From JACVRW01 sp963819115 (lineage in GTDB: Bacteria > Actinomycetota > Thermoleophilia > Solirubrobacterales > Thermoleophilaceae), in NCBI GenBank assembly GCA_963819115.1, contig CAWFUR010000011.1, forward strand, positions 1,860,001 through 1,924,000: a stretch of DNA of 64,000 nucleotides, given 5' to 3'. The notes under the pieces were generated by a model. It was not told the DNA's origin and ran no database searches. It saw only the letters and a program-made list of their open reading frames with translations. A program made the translations under genes and the position numbers. Below are positions 34,105 through 42,922 of this stretch, in pieces (position 1 is the stretch's first letter; each line of letters begins with the position of its first letter).

Positions 34105-34586
34105 TACTGGCCCGCGACCTTGGCAACGTACGTGGCCACGTCGTCGGCATCCTCGCCGACGAGCAGTCCGGCGGGCATCCGCCCGTCCCCGGTGCCCCCA
34201 CGCTTGATCGCGTTCAGCACCCGCTGCTTGTCCACCCCGAGCGTGTCGAGGTTGGGCCCTGTGTTGCCCCCGGCCTGGACCGCAGCCAATGTGTGGCAGC
34301 TCCAGCAGGTCTCGCGGAAGAGGACCTTGCCGTTTTCGTCCTGCTTGGTGAGGGACTCGGCGCGAAGCTTGCCCACACCGCCCTCGGACTCGCCCCGCGA
34401 GGCGATCACGGCGGCGGGAACCGCGATGCCGAGCGCGATGTAGAGCACGGGGATCGCCACCTTCGCGAACCGCCCGCCGCGGGTCAGGTACGCCTCGCGA
34501 GCGGCCGCCGGGCCACCCGAGAAAGCGATGAAAAGGATGACGATCCCGAAGAACAGGAAGGGCACCACGACGAGCAGGACGTCCAT
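34104..34586 (-). CDS. Membrane-anchored c-type cytochrome
   Basis: The product has 160 residues with two N-terminal membrane helices (about 4-24 and 45-63). The rest is a class I cytochrome c domain with heme motif CWSCH near 94 and the distal Met in DGRMPAGL. It carries electrons on the outer face of the membrane. It stands alone. A second, unrelated cytochrome c lies at 49756. The partner oxidase or reductase is not in the window. Confidence 0.85.
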   Translation of the reverse strand: MDVLLVVVPFLFFGIVILFIAFSGGPAAAREAYLTRGGRFAKVAIPVLYIALGIAVPAAVIASRGESEGGVGKLRAESLTKQDENGKVLFRETCWSCHTLAAVQAGGNTGPNLDTLGVDKQRVLNAIKRGGTGDGRMPAGLLVGEDADDVATYVAKVAGQ

Positions 34587-34634
34587 TGCGGGCGGGACTC
34601 TACCTTCCCCGCGCGATACCCAGCGGCGCCCGGG

Positions 34635-35066
34635 TCAGCTTGGCGTGGCCGCGGCGCGCCGAGCCAGCTTCCAGCTCCCGAAGGCCGAGAAGACGTCGCT
34701 CAGCGGCGGCAGGCTCCGGTCGTCCGCGGCGGTCTGCTGGTAGTCCACCATCAGAAGCCGCTCGGGCCGTGCACCGGTTTCCGTGGCCACTTTGCGAATG
34801 GCCGAGCAGATGTCGCGCTCGGACACGTCGTGGCCGGTTTCGGAGCGCCTGGCCTGCTGCGCGAACACGCCCGCGGCGCTCCCGCGCGCACCGGGCTCGG
34901 CCGAGGGCTCAGACCGCGCTCGGCCGGCCCCCACGAGCAGCCGGCAGTTGGGGCAGCGGCATGGCTCGGCCGGCCATCCCTCTCCCACGCCTGCCTCCAT
35001 CTGCAGGTGGCAGTGCGGGCAGTACGCGTGGGCTCCCCCTCGAGACCGCTTCCGTGCGCCTGGCAT
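34635..35066 (-). CDS. Zinc-ribbon protein with C-terminal FGSW (HNH-associated-like) segment
   Basis: The product has 143 residues. CPHCH and CRCPNC form an N-terminal zinc ribbon. After a disordered linker, the C-terminal segment LSDVFSAFGSWKLARRAA resembles the short repeat that accompanies HNH/homing endonucleases and binds DNA. No nuclease motif is present. It may be a small nucleic-acid-binding protein. The assignment of the second segment is tentative. Confidence 0.55.
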   Translation of the reverse strand: MPGARKRSRGGAHAYCPHCHLQMEAGVGEGWPAEPCRCPNCRLLVGAGRARSEPSAEPGARGSAAGVFAQQARRSETGHDVSERDICSAIRKVATETGARPERLLMVDYQQTAADDRSLPPLSDVFSAFGSWKLARRAAATPS

Positions 35067-35150
35067 CCGAACCCTTCCTGTCCGGGCGGTCGGGCAAGCC
35101 CGGACTCTTACTCTGTCACCCGAAAGGGCGCCTCGTAAACCCGAATTCGG

Positions 35151-35963
35151 TCAGCCGGCGAGCCTACGGGCACCCGAGTACACGTTGAATCCGCCGTTGC
35201 GGACGAACCCGCAGAGGAGCAGATCCCGCTCCTGAGCCAGCCTCACTGCGAGCGTCGTGGGGGCGCCGACCGACACCACGCCCGCCATCCCGGCCACGCT
35301 GGCCTTCTGCACCAGCTCGAAGGCGGCCCGCCCGCTCAGGCACGCGATCAGCCCCTCGAGCGGGTGGCGGCCGGCCAGGAGCAGAGCGCCCACCGCCTTG
35401 TCCATGGCGTTGTGGCGGCCGACGTCCTCGCGCAGGGCCACCAGCCGGCCGTCGGGCTCGAAGATGCCGGTCGCGTGGAGGGAGCCCGTGCGCTCGAAGC
35501 CGGCCTGGGCGGCGCGGGCGGCATCGGGCAGCGCCAGCACCACCTCCGGCTCCACATCAGCGCCCGGCACGGACGGCGGGGCCTCGCGCTGGACGAACTC
35601 GAGCGCCGCCTTGCCGCAGACGCCGCAGGACGAGGTCATGGAGAAGCGGCGCTCGTCGGCCGGGTCGCGGCGGAGGCCGCGCGTGGTGCGCACATCCACC
35701 ACGTTGGCGGCGAGGTCATCCGTCGGACCCACCGAGGCGATGTCGCCCGGGCCCGCGATCAGGGCCTCCCCCGCGAGGAAGCCCACGGCGAGCTCCTCGT
35801 CCTCCCCGGGCGTGCGCATGGCCACCGCCACCGCTCGCCCGTCGGCGCGAATCTCGAGCGGCTCCTCCACCGCGATCTCGTCTCGCGCGCGCGTACGCGC
35901 GCGAGAGGCCTCCACCCGCTCAATCCACGCCAGCGCCACATGAGGCTCGACCGTCACCGGCAC
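35151..35963 (-). CDS. fdhD: Formate dehydrogenase accessory sulfurtransferase FdhD
   Basis: The product has 270 residues, standard length. SSCGVCGKAALEF near 110 holds the conserved CxxC that passes sulfur from a desulfurase to the molybdenum cofactor of formate dehydrogenase. EDVGRHNAMDKAVG and CLSGRAAFELVQKA are further family signatures. It acts in the cytoplasm. No formate dehydrogenase gene is nearby, so it must serve an enzyme encoded elsewhere. The region near 35885 has an alternating CG run. Confidence 0.92.
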   Translation of the reverse strand: MPVTVEPHVALAWIERVEASRARTRARDEIAVEEPLEIRADGRAVAVAMRTPGEDEELAVGFLAGEALIAGPGDIASVGPTDDLAANVVDVRTTRGLRRDPADERRFSMTSSCGVCGKAALEFVQREAPPSVPGADVEPEVVLALPDAARAAQAGFERTGSLHATGIFEPDGRLVALREDVGRHNAMDKAVGALLLAGRHPLEGLIACLSGRAAFELVQKASVAGMAGVVSVGAPTTLAVRLAQERDLLLCGFVRNGGFNVYSGARRLAG

Positions 35964-36023
35964 AGGGCAAAGCTAGCCCACAATTGCCGGGAGCCGCCCA
36001 GGGCGCTCCGTACCATCGGAGCA

Positions 36024-36707
36024 ATGGGCCACCTTCTCCGCGCGGGGATCTGCGAGGACGACGACGAGCTGCGCGGCGTACTGCGTGACGCGCTCGAGCG
36101 CGACGGCTTCGCGGTGCGGGCGGTGGCTTCCGGCGCCGGCGCGGTTGAGGCGTTCGGGGACGACGCGCCCGACGTGCTTGTGCTGGACGTGGGCCTGCCC
36201 GACGCCGATGGGCGCGACGTGTGCCAGGCGCTCCGGGCCCGCGGGGTCACCGTGCCGGTGCTGTTCCTCACCGCGCGCGACGCGCTCCCCGACAGGCTGA
36301 GCGGCTTCCACGCCGGTGGCGACGACTACCTGACCAAGCCCTTCGCGCTTGCGGAACTGCTCGTGCGGGTCCAGGCACTGGTGCGCCGCGGCCCCGCGGG
36401 CGGGCCGCCCGCCGACGGCGCGTCCAGCGCGCTGATGCTGGACCCCGGGGCGCACGCGATCGTCTGCGACGGCACCACCGTGCCGCTCACCCCCACGGAG
36501 TTCCGCCTGCTCGCGGCGCTGTCGGCGAAGCCCGACCAGGTGCTGCGCCGGCGCGCCCTGGTAGCGGCGGGCTGGCCGGACGGGGCGATCGTGCACAACA
36601 ACACGCTGGACGCGTACCTGGCGCGAATCCGGCGCAAGCTGCGTGACGCGAGGTCGCCGGCAACGATCGAGACGATGCGCGGCGTCGGATACCGGCTGCG
36701 GGCGTGA
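36024..36707 (+). CDS. OmpR-family response regulator
   Basis: The product has 227 residues. The receiver has the acidic pair CEDDDE, the phospho-acceptor Asp in VLVLDVGLPD near 53 and the Lys in YLTKPF near 104. A winged-helix output domain follows (LTPTEFRLLAALS, DAYLARIRRKL). The start ATG 36024 precedes the canonical first strand. It overlaps the histidine kinase gene by GTGA, so the two form a pair. Targets are unknown. Confidence 0.93.
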   Translation: MGHLLRAGICEDDDELRGVLRDALERDGFAVRAVASGAGAVEAFGDDAPDVLVLDVGLPDADGRDVCQALRARGVTVPVLFLTARDALPDRLSGFHAGGDDYLTKPFALAELLVRVQALVRRGPAGGPPADGASSALMLDPGAHAIVCDGTTVPLTPTEFRLLAALSAKPDQVLRRRALVAAGWPDGAIVHNNTLDAYLARIRRKLRDARSPATIETMRGVGYRLRA

Positions 36708-38014
36708 CCTTCCGGCAGCGGCTCATGCTCACATCGATGGCCACCCTCGCCATCGGCCTGGGCGCGCTGCTGGTGGCGGGCAACGTCGTGCTCGCCGTGC
36801 GCGTGCGGGATGAGCGCTCAACACTGCTCGGCGAGCGGGCCCAGGCACAGATCGCCGCGTTGAAGGTCACGCCTCGGGGCGTCACGGTCCGGGAGACCGC
36901 CAACGACGCGGTGCTCGACCGCCAGTCGTGGGTCTTCAGCCGGGGCAGCGTCATCGAGCGCCCGCCCAGCGCCCCGGCCGCCCTCGACCGGGCGGCGACC
37001 GCGCTGGGGCACGCCGGGCGCCGCGCCGAGGATGCGGGGCCGGGCGACGTTCAGCTGCGAGCCGAGCCGGTGTTCGCTCGGCATGTGCCCCACCCGGTGG
37101 GCGCGGTGGTGGTCGCGCTGTCGGCCGAGCCGCTGGAGAATCTGCAGAAGGAGATCCTTCTTGGCTCGCTCGTGGTGGCCGGCTTCGTGCTCGTGGCCGG
37201 CCTGTTCGCCATCAGCGGCGCGGTGAGCGGCGCGTTGCGGCCCGTGGCACGGATGACCGCGAGCGCCGAGGACTGGGGGGAGCACGACCTCGACCGGCGC
37301 TTCGATCTCGGCCCGGCCCGCGACGAGCTGACCGGGCTGGCCGCCACGCTCGACCGCCTGCTCGCCCGCATAGCGGCCTCCCGCCGGCACGAGCAGCGCT
37401 TCGCGAGCGAGGTGGCCCACGAGCTGCGCACCCCGGTCGCGGGCCTGCGCGGGCGCGCCGAGCTCGCGCTCGGCGCCAGCGGGCCGGGGGCCGATGCGGA
37501 GCGCCAGGACGCGCTGCGCGCGGTGGTTGCGGACACGGAGCGCATCGACGCTGCGGTGGACACCCTGCTGTCGATCGCACGCCGTGAGCTCGATCCCACG
37601 GCCGGATCGGTGGATCTCGTCGCACTCGCGGACGAGCTGGACGACGTGGACGTGACCGCACCCGCCGGTCTCCCCGCGGCGGAGGGCGAGCCCGAGCTCG
37701 TCCGGCGCGCGCTCGCACCTCTGGTGGACAACGCCCGGCGCCACGCTCGCAGACGGGTGAGCGTGGAATTGTCCGCCTCGGGGGGTCGCGTCCGGCTGGC
37801 GGTACACGACGACGGTGCCGGACTCGACTCCGAGCTGGGGGAACGCGCCTTCGACCCCGGCGTTCGCGGCGACGGCGGATCCGAGGGCGGGGTGGGGCTC
37901 GGGCTGCCGCTGGCGCGCCGCCTTGCCCGCTCGTGTGGTGGCGACGTGGTGGCCGGGCCCGGGCCCGGCGGGTGCTTTGTGCTCGAGCTCCCCGCCGTCG
38001 GCAGCCGCACGTAG
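36704..38014 (+). CDS. Sensor histidine kinase
   Basis: The product has 436 residues. A first helix (about 8-28), an extracytoplasmic sensor of about 120 residues, a second helix near 150-175 and a HAMP-like linker precede the dimerisation domain, with the phospho-His in FASEVAHELRTPVAG near 238. The ATPase domain has a GVGLGLPLARRLAR G box. The N box is weak. It partners the upstream regulator. Its ligand is not evident. Confidence 0.92.
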   Translation: MTFRQRLMLTSMATLAIGLGALLVAGNVVLAVRVRDERSTLLGERAQAQIAALKVTPRGVTVRETANDAVLDRQSWVFSRGSVIERPPSAPAALDRAATALGHAGRRAEDAGPGDVQLRAEPVFARHVPHPVGAVVVALSAEPLENLQKEILLGSLVVAGFVLVAGLFAISGAVSGALRPVARMTASAEDWGEHDLDRRFDLGPARDELTGLAATLDRLLARIAASRRHEQRFASEVAHELRTPVAGLRGRAELALGASGPGADAERQDALRAVVADTERIDAAVDTLLSIARRELDPTAGSVDLVALADELDDVDVTAPAGLPAAEGEPELVRRALAPLVDNARRHARRRVSVELSASGGRVRLAVHDDGAGLDSELGERAFDPGVRGDGGSEGGVGLGLPLARRLARSCGGDVVAGPGPGGCFVLELPAVGSRT

Positions 38015-38046
38015 TCAGGCAATCGCAAGGTGGCCTCGCGCATGGT
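38012..38046 (-). repeat. Short dispersed repeat, first copy
   Basis: Minus strand here and plus strand at 41383-41420 share TGCG-GAGGC-ACCTTGCG-TTG-CTGACTAC, about 28 of 33 positions. The copy overlaps the last codons of the histidine kinase gene. Confidence 0.5.
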
Positions 38047-38055
38047 GTGAGGACG

Positions 38056-38841
38056 ATGCAGACCCTCCGCCAGGCAACGCCGCCCACCCAGGCCCCGGTG
38101 AGGACAGTCCGGCGCCAGCAGGACAGCGCCTTCGTCCGTCTTCTCCGGCGCCTCGCCAGCCGCGAGGCGGTGGATCACGGGATCGACCTGCTCCGGTTTC
38201 GGCTCGACAGCTTTCCCCACGGGCGCTACCAGCCAATCGAGGCGCTGCCGGGCGGCGCGGTCAAGCGCGCCGACGGCACGCTCTCCCGCTGGGAGGCGAT
38301 GCGCCCCGTCGTCGACGAGCTGGGCGTCGGGTCGGCCGTGGACATCGGAGCCAACGAAGGGTTCTTCACGCTCCGGTTGGGCGCCCTCGGAGTGCCGACC
38401 GTGGCCGTGGAGTCGGCACCAACGGCCTACCGGACAGCGCTCTTCGCCATAAGCCGGTCGGGCCTCGACAACGTGGGGATCCTCACTCTGGGCGTGCGCG
38501 CCGACACCGTCGGTCTCGTGCCCAGCGCCGACGCCACCGTCTTCCTCTCGCTCTGGCACCACCTGGTGAAGATGCAGGGCCTGGACACCGCTACGGCGAT
38601 CACCGCCCGCCTGTGGGAGGGCACCCGCAGGGTGATGTTCTTCGACACCGGCGAGAGCGAGATGGACCCCTCGTTCACTCTGCCCGCCATGGATCCGGAC
38701 GCCGAGACCTGGCTCAGTAGCTACCTCCTCGAGTCGTGCTCCGGCTCGGAAGTTCGGCATCTCGGTCGGCACGCGGCGTTCGACTCCTTTGGAAACCCCT
38801 GCGTGCGCAACCTGTTCGCGGTGGTCCGCCAGGGCAGCTGA
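38056..38841 (+). CDS. Class I SAM-dependent methyltransferase (FkbM-like)
   Basis: About 261 residues. The SAM-binding motif I reads SAVDIGANEGFFTLRLGALG near 95, followed by the acidic VAVESAP. An FkbM-like fold is likely. The second half has no clear substrate motif. The start ATG 38056 lies 41 bases after the kinase. The DedA gene begins three bases after the stop, so the two are probably co-transcribed. The substrate is unknown; small glycans or lipids are usual for this group. Confidence 0.75.
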   Translation: MQTLRQATPPTQAPVRTVRRQQDSAFVRLLRRLASREAVDHGIDLLRFRLDSFPHGRYQPIEALPGGAVKRADGTLSRWEAMRPVVDELGVGSAVDIGANEGFFTLRLGALGVPTVAVESAPTAYRTALFAISRSGLDNVGILTLGVRADTVGLVPSADATVFLSLWHHLVKMQGLDTATAITARLWEGTRRVMFFDTGESEMDPSFTLPAMDPDAETWLSSYLLESCSGSEVRHLGRHAAFDSFGNPCVRNLFAVVRQGS

Positions 38842-38843
38842 CC

Positions 38844-39509
38844 GTGGCCATCACCGCAACGGTCACCACACAGCTCACGGACTGGGTGGCCCAGCACGGC
38901 GTGTACGCGGTGTTCGTGCTGATGGCGATCGACGCCCTGCTGCCGATCGGGGGCGAGCTGGTGATGCTCTATGCCGGCGTCGTGGCCGCAGGTGCCGTCT
39001 CCAAGGTGACGGTCTCGGTGTTCGGGATCAGCCTCGCGAGCGGTGCCGTGAGCTACGTCGCCCTCGCGCTCGCCGGATCGTTCGGATACCTGCTCGGCGC
39101 GGTTCTCGGGTGGGGAATCGGCGCTCGTGGTGGGCGCCCCCTGATCGAACGTCACGGACGCTGGCTGCATCTCTCGCCCGAGGCCTTCGGGCGGGCGGAA
39201 CGCTGGTTTGCCCGCTTCGGCCCCCGCGCGGTGTTCCTCGGGCGGCTGACGCCGCTCGTGCGGTCATTCATCTCGGTGCCCGCGGGCGTGCTCGGGAGCC
39301 CAATCGTGAGCTACACCGTCCTCACGCTGCTCGGTTCGCTGATCTGGTGCTTCGCGTTCGCGGGCGTGGGATGGGCTGTCGGCGGCCAGTGGGAAACGGT
39401 CCACCACGACTTCCGTTACGCCGATTACGTCGTGCTAGCTGGAGTCCTGGCAATGCTCGTGGCGATGGTCGCGATCCGCCGCAGGCGCACCTCGGCGGTG
39501 CGGAGCTAG
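38844..39509 (+). CDS. DedA-family membrane protein
   Basis: The product has 221 residues from GTG 38844. Four or five membrane helices and the signature FGPRAVFLGRLTPLVRSFISVPAGV identify the DedA/VTT family, with ALLPIGGELVMLYAG near the N-terminus. Members flip or recycle lipid carriers such as undecaprenyl phosphate or phosphatidylethanolamine. Nearby UppP, which regenerates undecaprenyl phosphate, fits that role. Confidence 0.9.
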   Translation: MAITATVTTQLTDWVAQHGVYAVFVLMAIDALLPIGGELVMLYAGVVAAGAVSKVTVSVFGISLASGAVSYVALALAGSFGYLLGAVLGWGIGARGGRPLIERHGRWLHLSPEAFGRAERWFARFGPRAVFLGRLTPLVRSFISVPAGVLGSPIVSYTVLTLLGSLIWCFAFAGVGWAVGGQWETVHHDFRYADYVVLAGVLAMLVAMVAIRRRRTSAVRS

Positions 39510-39520
39510 AGCGGCGCGCC

Positions 39521-40474
39521 GTGCACGTGCGGAGCCCTGTCCCCGGCTGGTCGGCGAGCTCCCGCGTATTGGCCATGGCCGCCGCGCTCTGCGCGCTCCT
39601 CGCGGCCGCACACCCGATGCCGGGCAAGGGCGAGCCGCGGCCGCCGCCCGCCCCGCGTGCCGACACCTCTCGGATCGCACCCTTCACCAAGGTGGCGGTC
39701 CTGTTTCTCGAGAATCGGAGCTACGGTGACGTGATCGGGAGCCCCCGGGCGCCCTACATCAACCGGCTCGCCCGTCGCGGCGCGCTCGCGACCGGTTACT
39801 ACGGGGTGGCGCACCCCTCGCTCCCGAACTACCTGGCTCTCACCACCGGATCGACGCTGAACATCACGAGCGACTGCAACTCCTGCGAGACCGAGCGCAC
39901 GACGCTCGCGACCCAGCTCGACCACGCGCGGATCCCTTGGCGCGCCTACTTCCAGGCGATCCCCCATGCCGGATACGAGGGCCGGGGCGGAGGCAACTAC
40001 ACGAAGCACTACAACCCGTTCGCCTACGCCGAGCGCACCGCCGACGGCCCGTCGGGCCGGAGGCACGTGGTGTCGTTCAACGCGCTGCGTCACGACCTCG
40101 CGGCGCGCGGACTGCCGCGGTTCAGCTGGATCGCTCCCGACCTGGCCAACGACGGCCACAACGGCTCCGTGAACGCCAGCGACCGCTACCTGTCGCGCGT
40201 GGGCCCCAGGCTTCTGCGTGCGCTCGGCCCGCGAGGGGTGCTGTTCGTCACCTGGGACGAGGGCCACGGCGTCGCCGGCCCGGCGGGCGGACACATCGCG
40301 CTGATCGCCGCCGGTGCCGGGGCTCGCCATGGCGTCAGGGTGGCCACTCCGAGCACCCACTACTCGCTGCTCGCGACGATCGAGTCGGGCCTGCGCCTCC
40401 CGGCCCTCGGTCACGCCGCGGACAGCTCGACTCCGCTGCTGACCGGCATGCTGCGGCCGCACGGTCCGCGCTAG
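39521..40474 (+). CDS. Secreted phosphoesterase (acid phosphatase/phospholipase C family)
   Basis: About 317 residues with a signal peptide. The phosphoesterase (AcpA/PLC) fold is shown by VAVLFLENRSYGDVIG (metal Glu and Asn), VAHPSLPNYLALTTGS, DLANDGHNG and VTWDEGHG. It removes phosphate or phosphodiester groups outside the cell. GTG 39521 follows DedA by 11 bases and may belong to its operon. ATG 39572 would leave only the hydrophobic core of the signal. Confidence 0.82.
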   Translation: MHVRSPVPGWSASSRVLAMAAALCALLAAAHPMPGKGEPRPPPAPRADTSRIAPFTKVAVLFLENRSYGDVIGSPRAPYINRLARRGALATGYYGVAHPSLPNYLALTTGSTLNITSDCNSCETERTTLATQLDHARIPWRAYFQAIPHAGYEGRGGGNYTKHYNPFAYAERTADGPSGRRHVVSFNALRHDLAARGLPRFSWIAPDLANDGHNGSVNASDRYLSRVGPRLLRALGPRGVLFVTWDEGHGVAGPAGGHIALIAAGAGARHGVRVATPSTHYSLLATIESGLRLPALGHAADSSTPLLTGMLRPHGPR

Positions 40475-41337
40475 AGCGCGAACACCACGCTGCAGGTCAC
40501 GCCGGCGACGATGCAGTAGATGCCGAAGGGCGTGAGGCGGTTGGTCTCGAAGAAGCGCAGCAGGAAGCGCACGGCGAGATAGGTGGTGGCGGCCGCGCAG
40601 AGGCCGCCGACGAGAGCCGGGCCGCGGACCCCGTCGCCCTGCGAGCCCAGCAGGTCGGGGAGCTTCAGCACCGCCGCCGCGCCGATGATCGGCGTGGCCA
40701 GCAGGAACGCGTAGCGCGCCGCGTCCTCGTTCGAAAGGCCGGCGATCAGGCCGCCGCCCATGGTCACGCCGGACCGCGAGATGCCCGGGATCAGCGCCGC
40801 GGCCTGGGACGTGCCGATCGCGAGCGCCTGGCGCCAGCTCAGCTTGGACAGGCGTAGGTCGGGGTCACCCGGCTCCACGCCCACCTCCGGCGCGCGGCGC
40901 CGCAGGCGCTCGAACGCCAGCAGGAGCACGCCATTGAGCACAAGGAACGCCGCGGCCGCGGATGCGGAGGCAAAAACCGCGCGCAGCCGGTGCTCCAGCG
41001 CAAGTCCGAGCACGGCGGCCGGCACCGTGCCGATCACCAGCAGCCACCCGAGGCGTGCGTCGGCGTCGTCCGCCGGAAGGGCGCGGGTGCGCAGCGAGCG
41101 AAGCAGCCCCGCCAGGATCCGCATCCAGTCGTCCCAAAAGAAGCCGAACAGGACGATCGCCGTCGCGAGGTGGGTCGCCACGAGGAAGCTGAGGAAGTAG
41201 TCGTCCCCCTGATGGATGTCCCAGCCGAGCAGCCGCGGCAGGATCACCGCGTGGCCCAGCGAGGACACGGGGAACGGCTCGGCTACGCCCTGGACGAGGC
41301 CCAGGACGATCGCCTGGAGATACGAGATCGGATGCAC
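40471..41337 (-). CDS. uppP: Undecaprenyl-diphosphate phosphatase (UppP/BacA)
   Basis: The product has 288 residues with about eight membrane helices. Motif 1, GLVQGVAEPFPVSSLGH near 13-29, and motif 2, PGISRSGVTMGGGLIAGLS near 170, are the conserved active-site loops with catalytic Glu, Ser and Arg. It converts undecaprenyl diphosphate to the monophosphate needed for wall and glycan synthesis. It is convergent with the phosphoesterase, overlapping by four bases. Confidence 0.93.
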   Translation of the reverse strand: MHPISYLQAIVLGLVQGVAEPFPVSSLGHAVILPRLLGWDIHQGDDYFLSFLVATHLATAIVLFGFFWDDWMRILAGLLRSLRTRALPADDADARLGWLLVIGTVPAAVLGLALEHRLRAVFASASAAAAFLVLNGVLLLAFERLRRRAPEVGVEPGDPDLRLSKLSWRQALAIGTSQAAALIPGISRSGVTMGGGLIAGLSNEDAARYAFLLATPIIGAAAVLKLPDLLGSQGDGVRGPALVGGLCAAATTYLAVRFLLRFFETNRLTPFGIYCIVAGVTCSVVFAL

Positions 41338-41382
41338 GGCGTTCAGGCCCGCTCGACCGTGAGTTGGCTCATTGCACCCAGA

Positions 41383-41420
41383 GTGCGGGAGGCAACCTTG
41401 CGTTTGTCTGACTACACCTC
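41383..41420 (+). repeat. Short dispersed repeat, second copy
   Basis: Matches the minus-strand sequence at 38012-38046 over TGCGGGAGGCAACCTTGCG and TCTGACTAC. It lies between uppP and rnpB with no gene. Confidence 0.5.
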
Positions 41421-41445
41421 GGCGCCCGGCCGGCGATCAACCAAA

Positions 41446-41474
41446 TAGAAAGCCCCCGCCGAAGCGGGGGCTTC
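41446..41474 (-). terminator. rnpB terminator
   Basis: AAGCCCCCGC and GCGGGGGCTT form a perfect ten-pair stem with a four-base loop. On the minus strand TCTATTT follows, just after the RNase P RNA. Confidence 0.85.
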
Positions 41475-41479
41475 CCTTA

Positions 41480-41866
41480 GCCGGCCTCTAAGCCGGATTC
41501 TGTCCTGGGCAGCCATCCATCTCGTCCCGGTCGCGTGTGTTCTCACACCCGCTCGCGGATCGGGGCCCAACGGCCCTGCGGCCTACCTGAAGCTCGGCGG
41601 GCAGCGTCATCGCTTCTGCTTGGCCTTGCACCGGGTGGGGTTTACCTGGCCGGCGTGTCACCACGCCGCCGGTGCGCTCTTACCGCACCATTTCAACCTT
41701 GCCGGCGCCGGACTCACGTGAGGCCCGGCGCTTAGGCGGTGTATTTCTGTGGCACTTTCCCGCGGGTTTCCCCGGGTCGGCTTCCCGACCACCCTGCCCT
41801 TCGGTGTCCGGACTTTCCTCGAGGGCCCGGTTGTCTCTCCGAGCTCCCCGCGACTGCCAGGCCGGC
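41480..41866 (-). ncRNA. rnpB: RNase P RNA (bacterial type A)
   Basis: The minus strand carries the universal landmarks in order: GAGGAAAGTCCGGAC near the 5' end, CAGGGTG, AGTGCCACAGAAA, GGTAAACCCCACC and ACAGAATCCGGCTTA near the 3' end. The length (about 387) fits type A of high-GC Gram-positives. It is the catalytic RNA that matures tRNA 5' ends. Ends are placed from the terminal pairing and are good to a few bases. Confidence 0.95.
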
Positions 41867-41932
41867 ACGTCAAGTCTAGGTCCACAGGCCCCGGTCCACC
41901 ACCCCTGGGCGGGGCCCTTCAGCGCTATGCGG

Positions 41933-42148
41933 TCAGGACAGCCGCGATCCGCAGGAGCCACACTCCGCGGCGCTCCCGGCGGCGACCATGGGGCCGGCGC
42001 AGACCGGGCAGTCCGCCGGAGCGCCCGCCTGCGCGGCGGTGAGCACGGAATCGAGGCGCTGCTCGAGCGTCATCCGCCGTCCGGGGCCGCCGACGCACCG
42101 CTCGCGGGCGGCGCGCCGGGCCGGCCGGTCGAGCACCGGCGGCGTCAT
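41933..42148 (-). CDS. Small zinc-ribbon protein translationally coupled to lexA
   Basis: The product has 71 residues. CPVC and CGSC near the C-terminus form a four-Cys zinc ribbon; the N-terminal half is a basic helix. The ATG overlaps the lexA stop as ATGA, so it should be made with LexA and be SOS-controlled. No catalytic motif is seen. It may bind DNA or a repair protein. Confidence 0.65.
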   Translation of the reverse strand: MTPPVLDRPARRAARERCVGGPGRRMTLEQRLDSVLTAAQAGAPADCPVCAGPMVAAGSAAECGSCGSRLS

Positions 42149-42759
42149 GAGACCCTCCGGCAGACACCCACCACACGACCCAGGACCTCGACGTCGCGGA
42201 CGCGGATCGGCTCGAGCGCCTCGTTCTCCGGCTGGAGCCTCACGTGGTCGCTCTCCTTGAAGAAGCGCTTGACCGTGGCCTCGTCCCCAACGAGCGCCAC
42301 GACGATCTCGCCGTCGGCGGCGGTGTCCTGCCGGCGCACCACCACGTGGTCGCCCTCAAGGATCCCCACGTCCTTCATGGAGTCGCCCTTGATTCGGAGG
42401 ATGAACTCGCCCTGGTCCCCGCCGGCGATGCCGGGCACGGCGACGTACTCCTCGATGTTCTCCTCGGCGAGCATCGGCTCACCGGCGGCGACCTGACCCA
42501 CGAGCGGGAGACCGCCGGGCGCGACCGCCTGCTTCGCCTTGTCCACCAGGACCTCCAGCGCGCGCGGCTTGGTGGGATCGCGGCGCAGCAGGCCCACCTT
42601 CTCCAGGTTGGCCAGGTGGGCGTGGACCGTGGAGGACGAGGTGAGGCCGATGGCCTTCCCGATGTCCCGCACCGTGGGCGGGTATCCGTGCTCCGCCCCG
42701 TAGCGCTTGATGAAGTCGAAGATCTCCTGCTGGCGCTTCGTGAGATTCAGCTCGACCAT
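42145..42759 (-). CDS. lexA: SOS repressor LexA
   Basis: The product has 204 residues. The winged-helix N-terminus (KRQQEIFDFIKRYGAEHGYP, SSSTVHAHL) binds SOS boxes. The autocleavage site AAGEP has Ala92-Gly93. The Ser-Lys dyad is Ser127 in KGDSMKD and Lys164 in ATVKRFF. RecA-stimulated self-cleavage relieves repression. An SOS box 40 bases upstream implies autoregulation. GAGGGG precedes ATG 42759. Confidence 0.97.
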   Translation of the reverse strand: MVELNLTKRQQEIFDFIKRYGAEHGYPPTVRDIGKAIGLTSSSTVHAHLANLEKVGLLRRDPTKPRALEVLVDKAKQAVAPGGLPLVGQVAAGEPMLAEENIEEYVAVPGIAGGDQGEFILRIKGDSMKDVGILEGDHVVVRRQDTAADGEIVVALVGDEATVKRFFKESDHVRLQPENEALEPIRVRDVEVLGRVVGVCRRVS

Positions 42760-42798
42760 CTCAGGTCCCCTCTCGCAGCGGTTCCGTTTGCGGTGCTT

Positions 42799-42812
42799 CG
42801 AACATGTGTTCG
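42799..42812. promoter_or_regulatory. LexA (SOS) box
   Basis: CGAACATGTGTTCG is a perfect palindrome and matches the actinobacterial consensus CGAACRNRYGTTCG. It lies 40 bases before lexA. The ATPase gene at 42923 is transcribed on the same strand and ends upstream of this box, so lexA is the target. Confidence 0.9.
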
Positions 42813-42922
42813 TACAAAGTAGTAGGGCCGACGGACGACATCAAGGGCGAGGACGAATCCGTGCACGGTCGGGACCCGGACCGGGCTGCGCGGCGGTGCG
42901 TAACGCAAACGTGCGTAATGAG

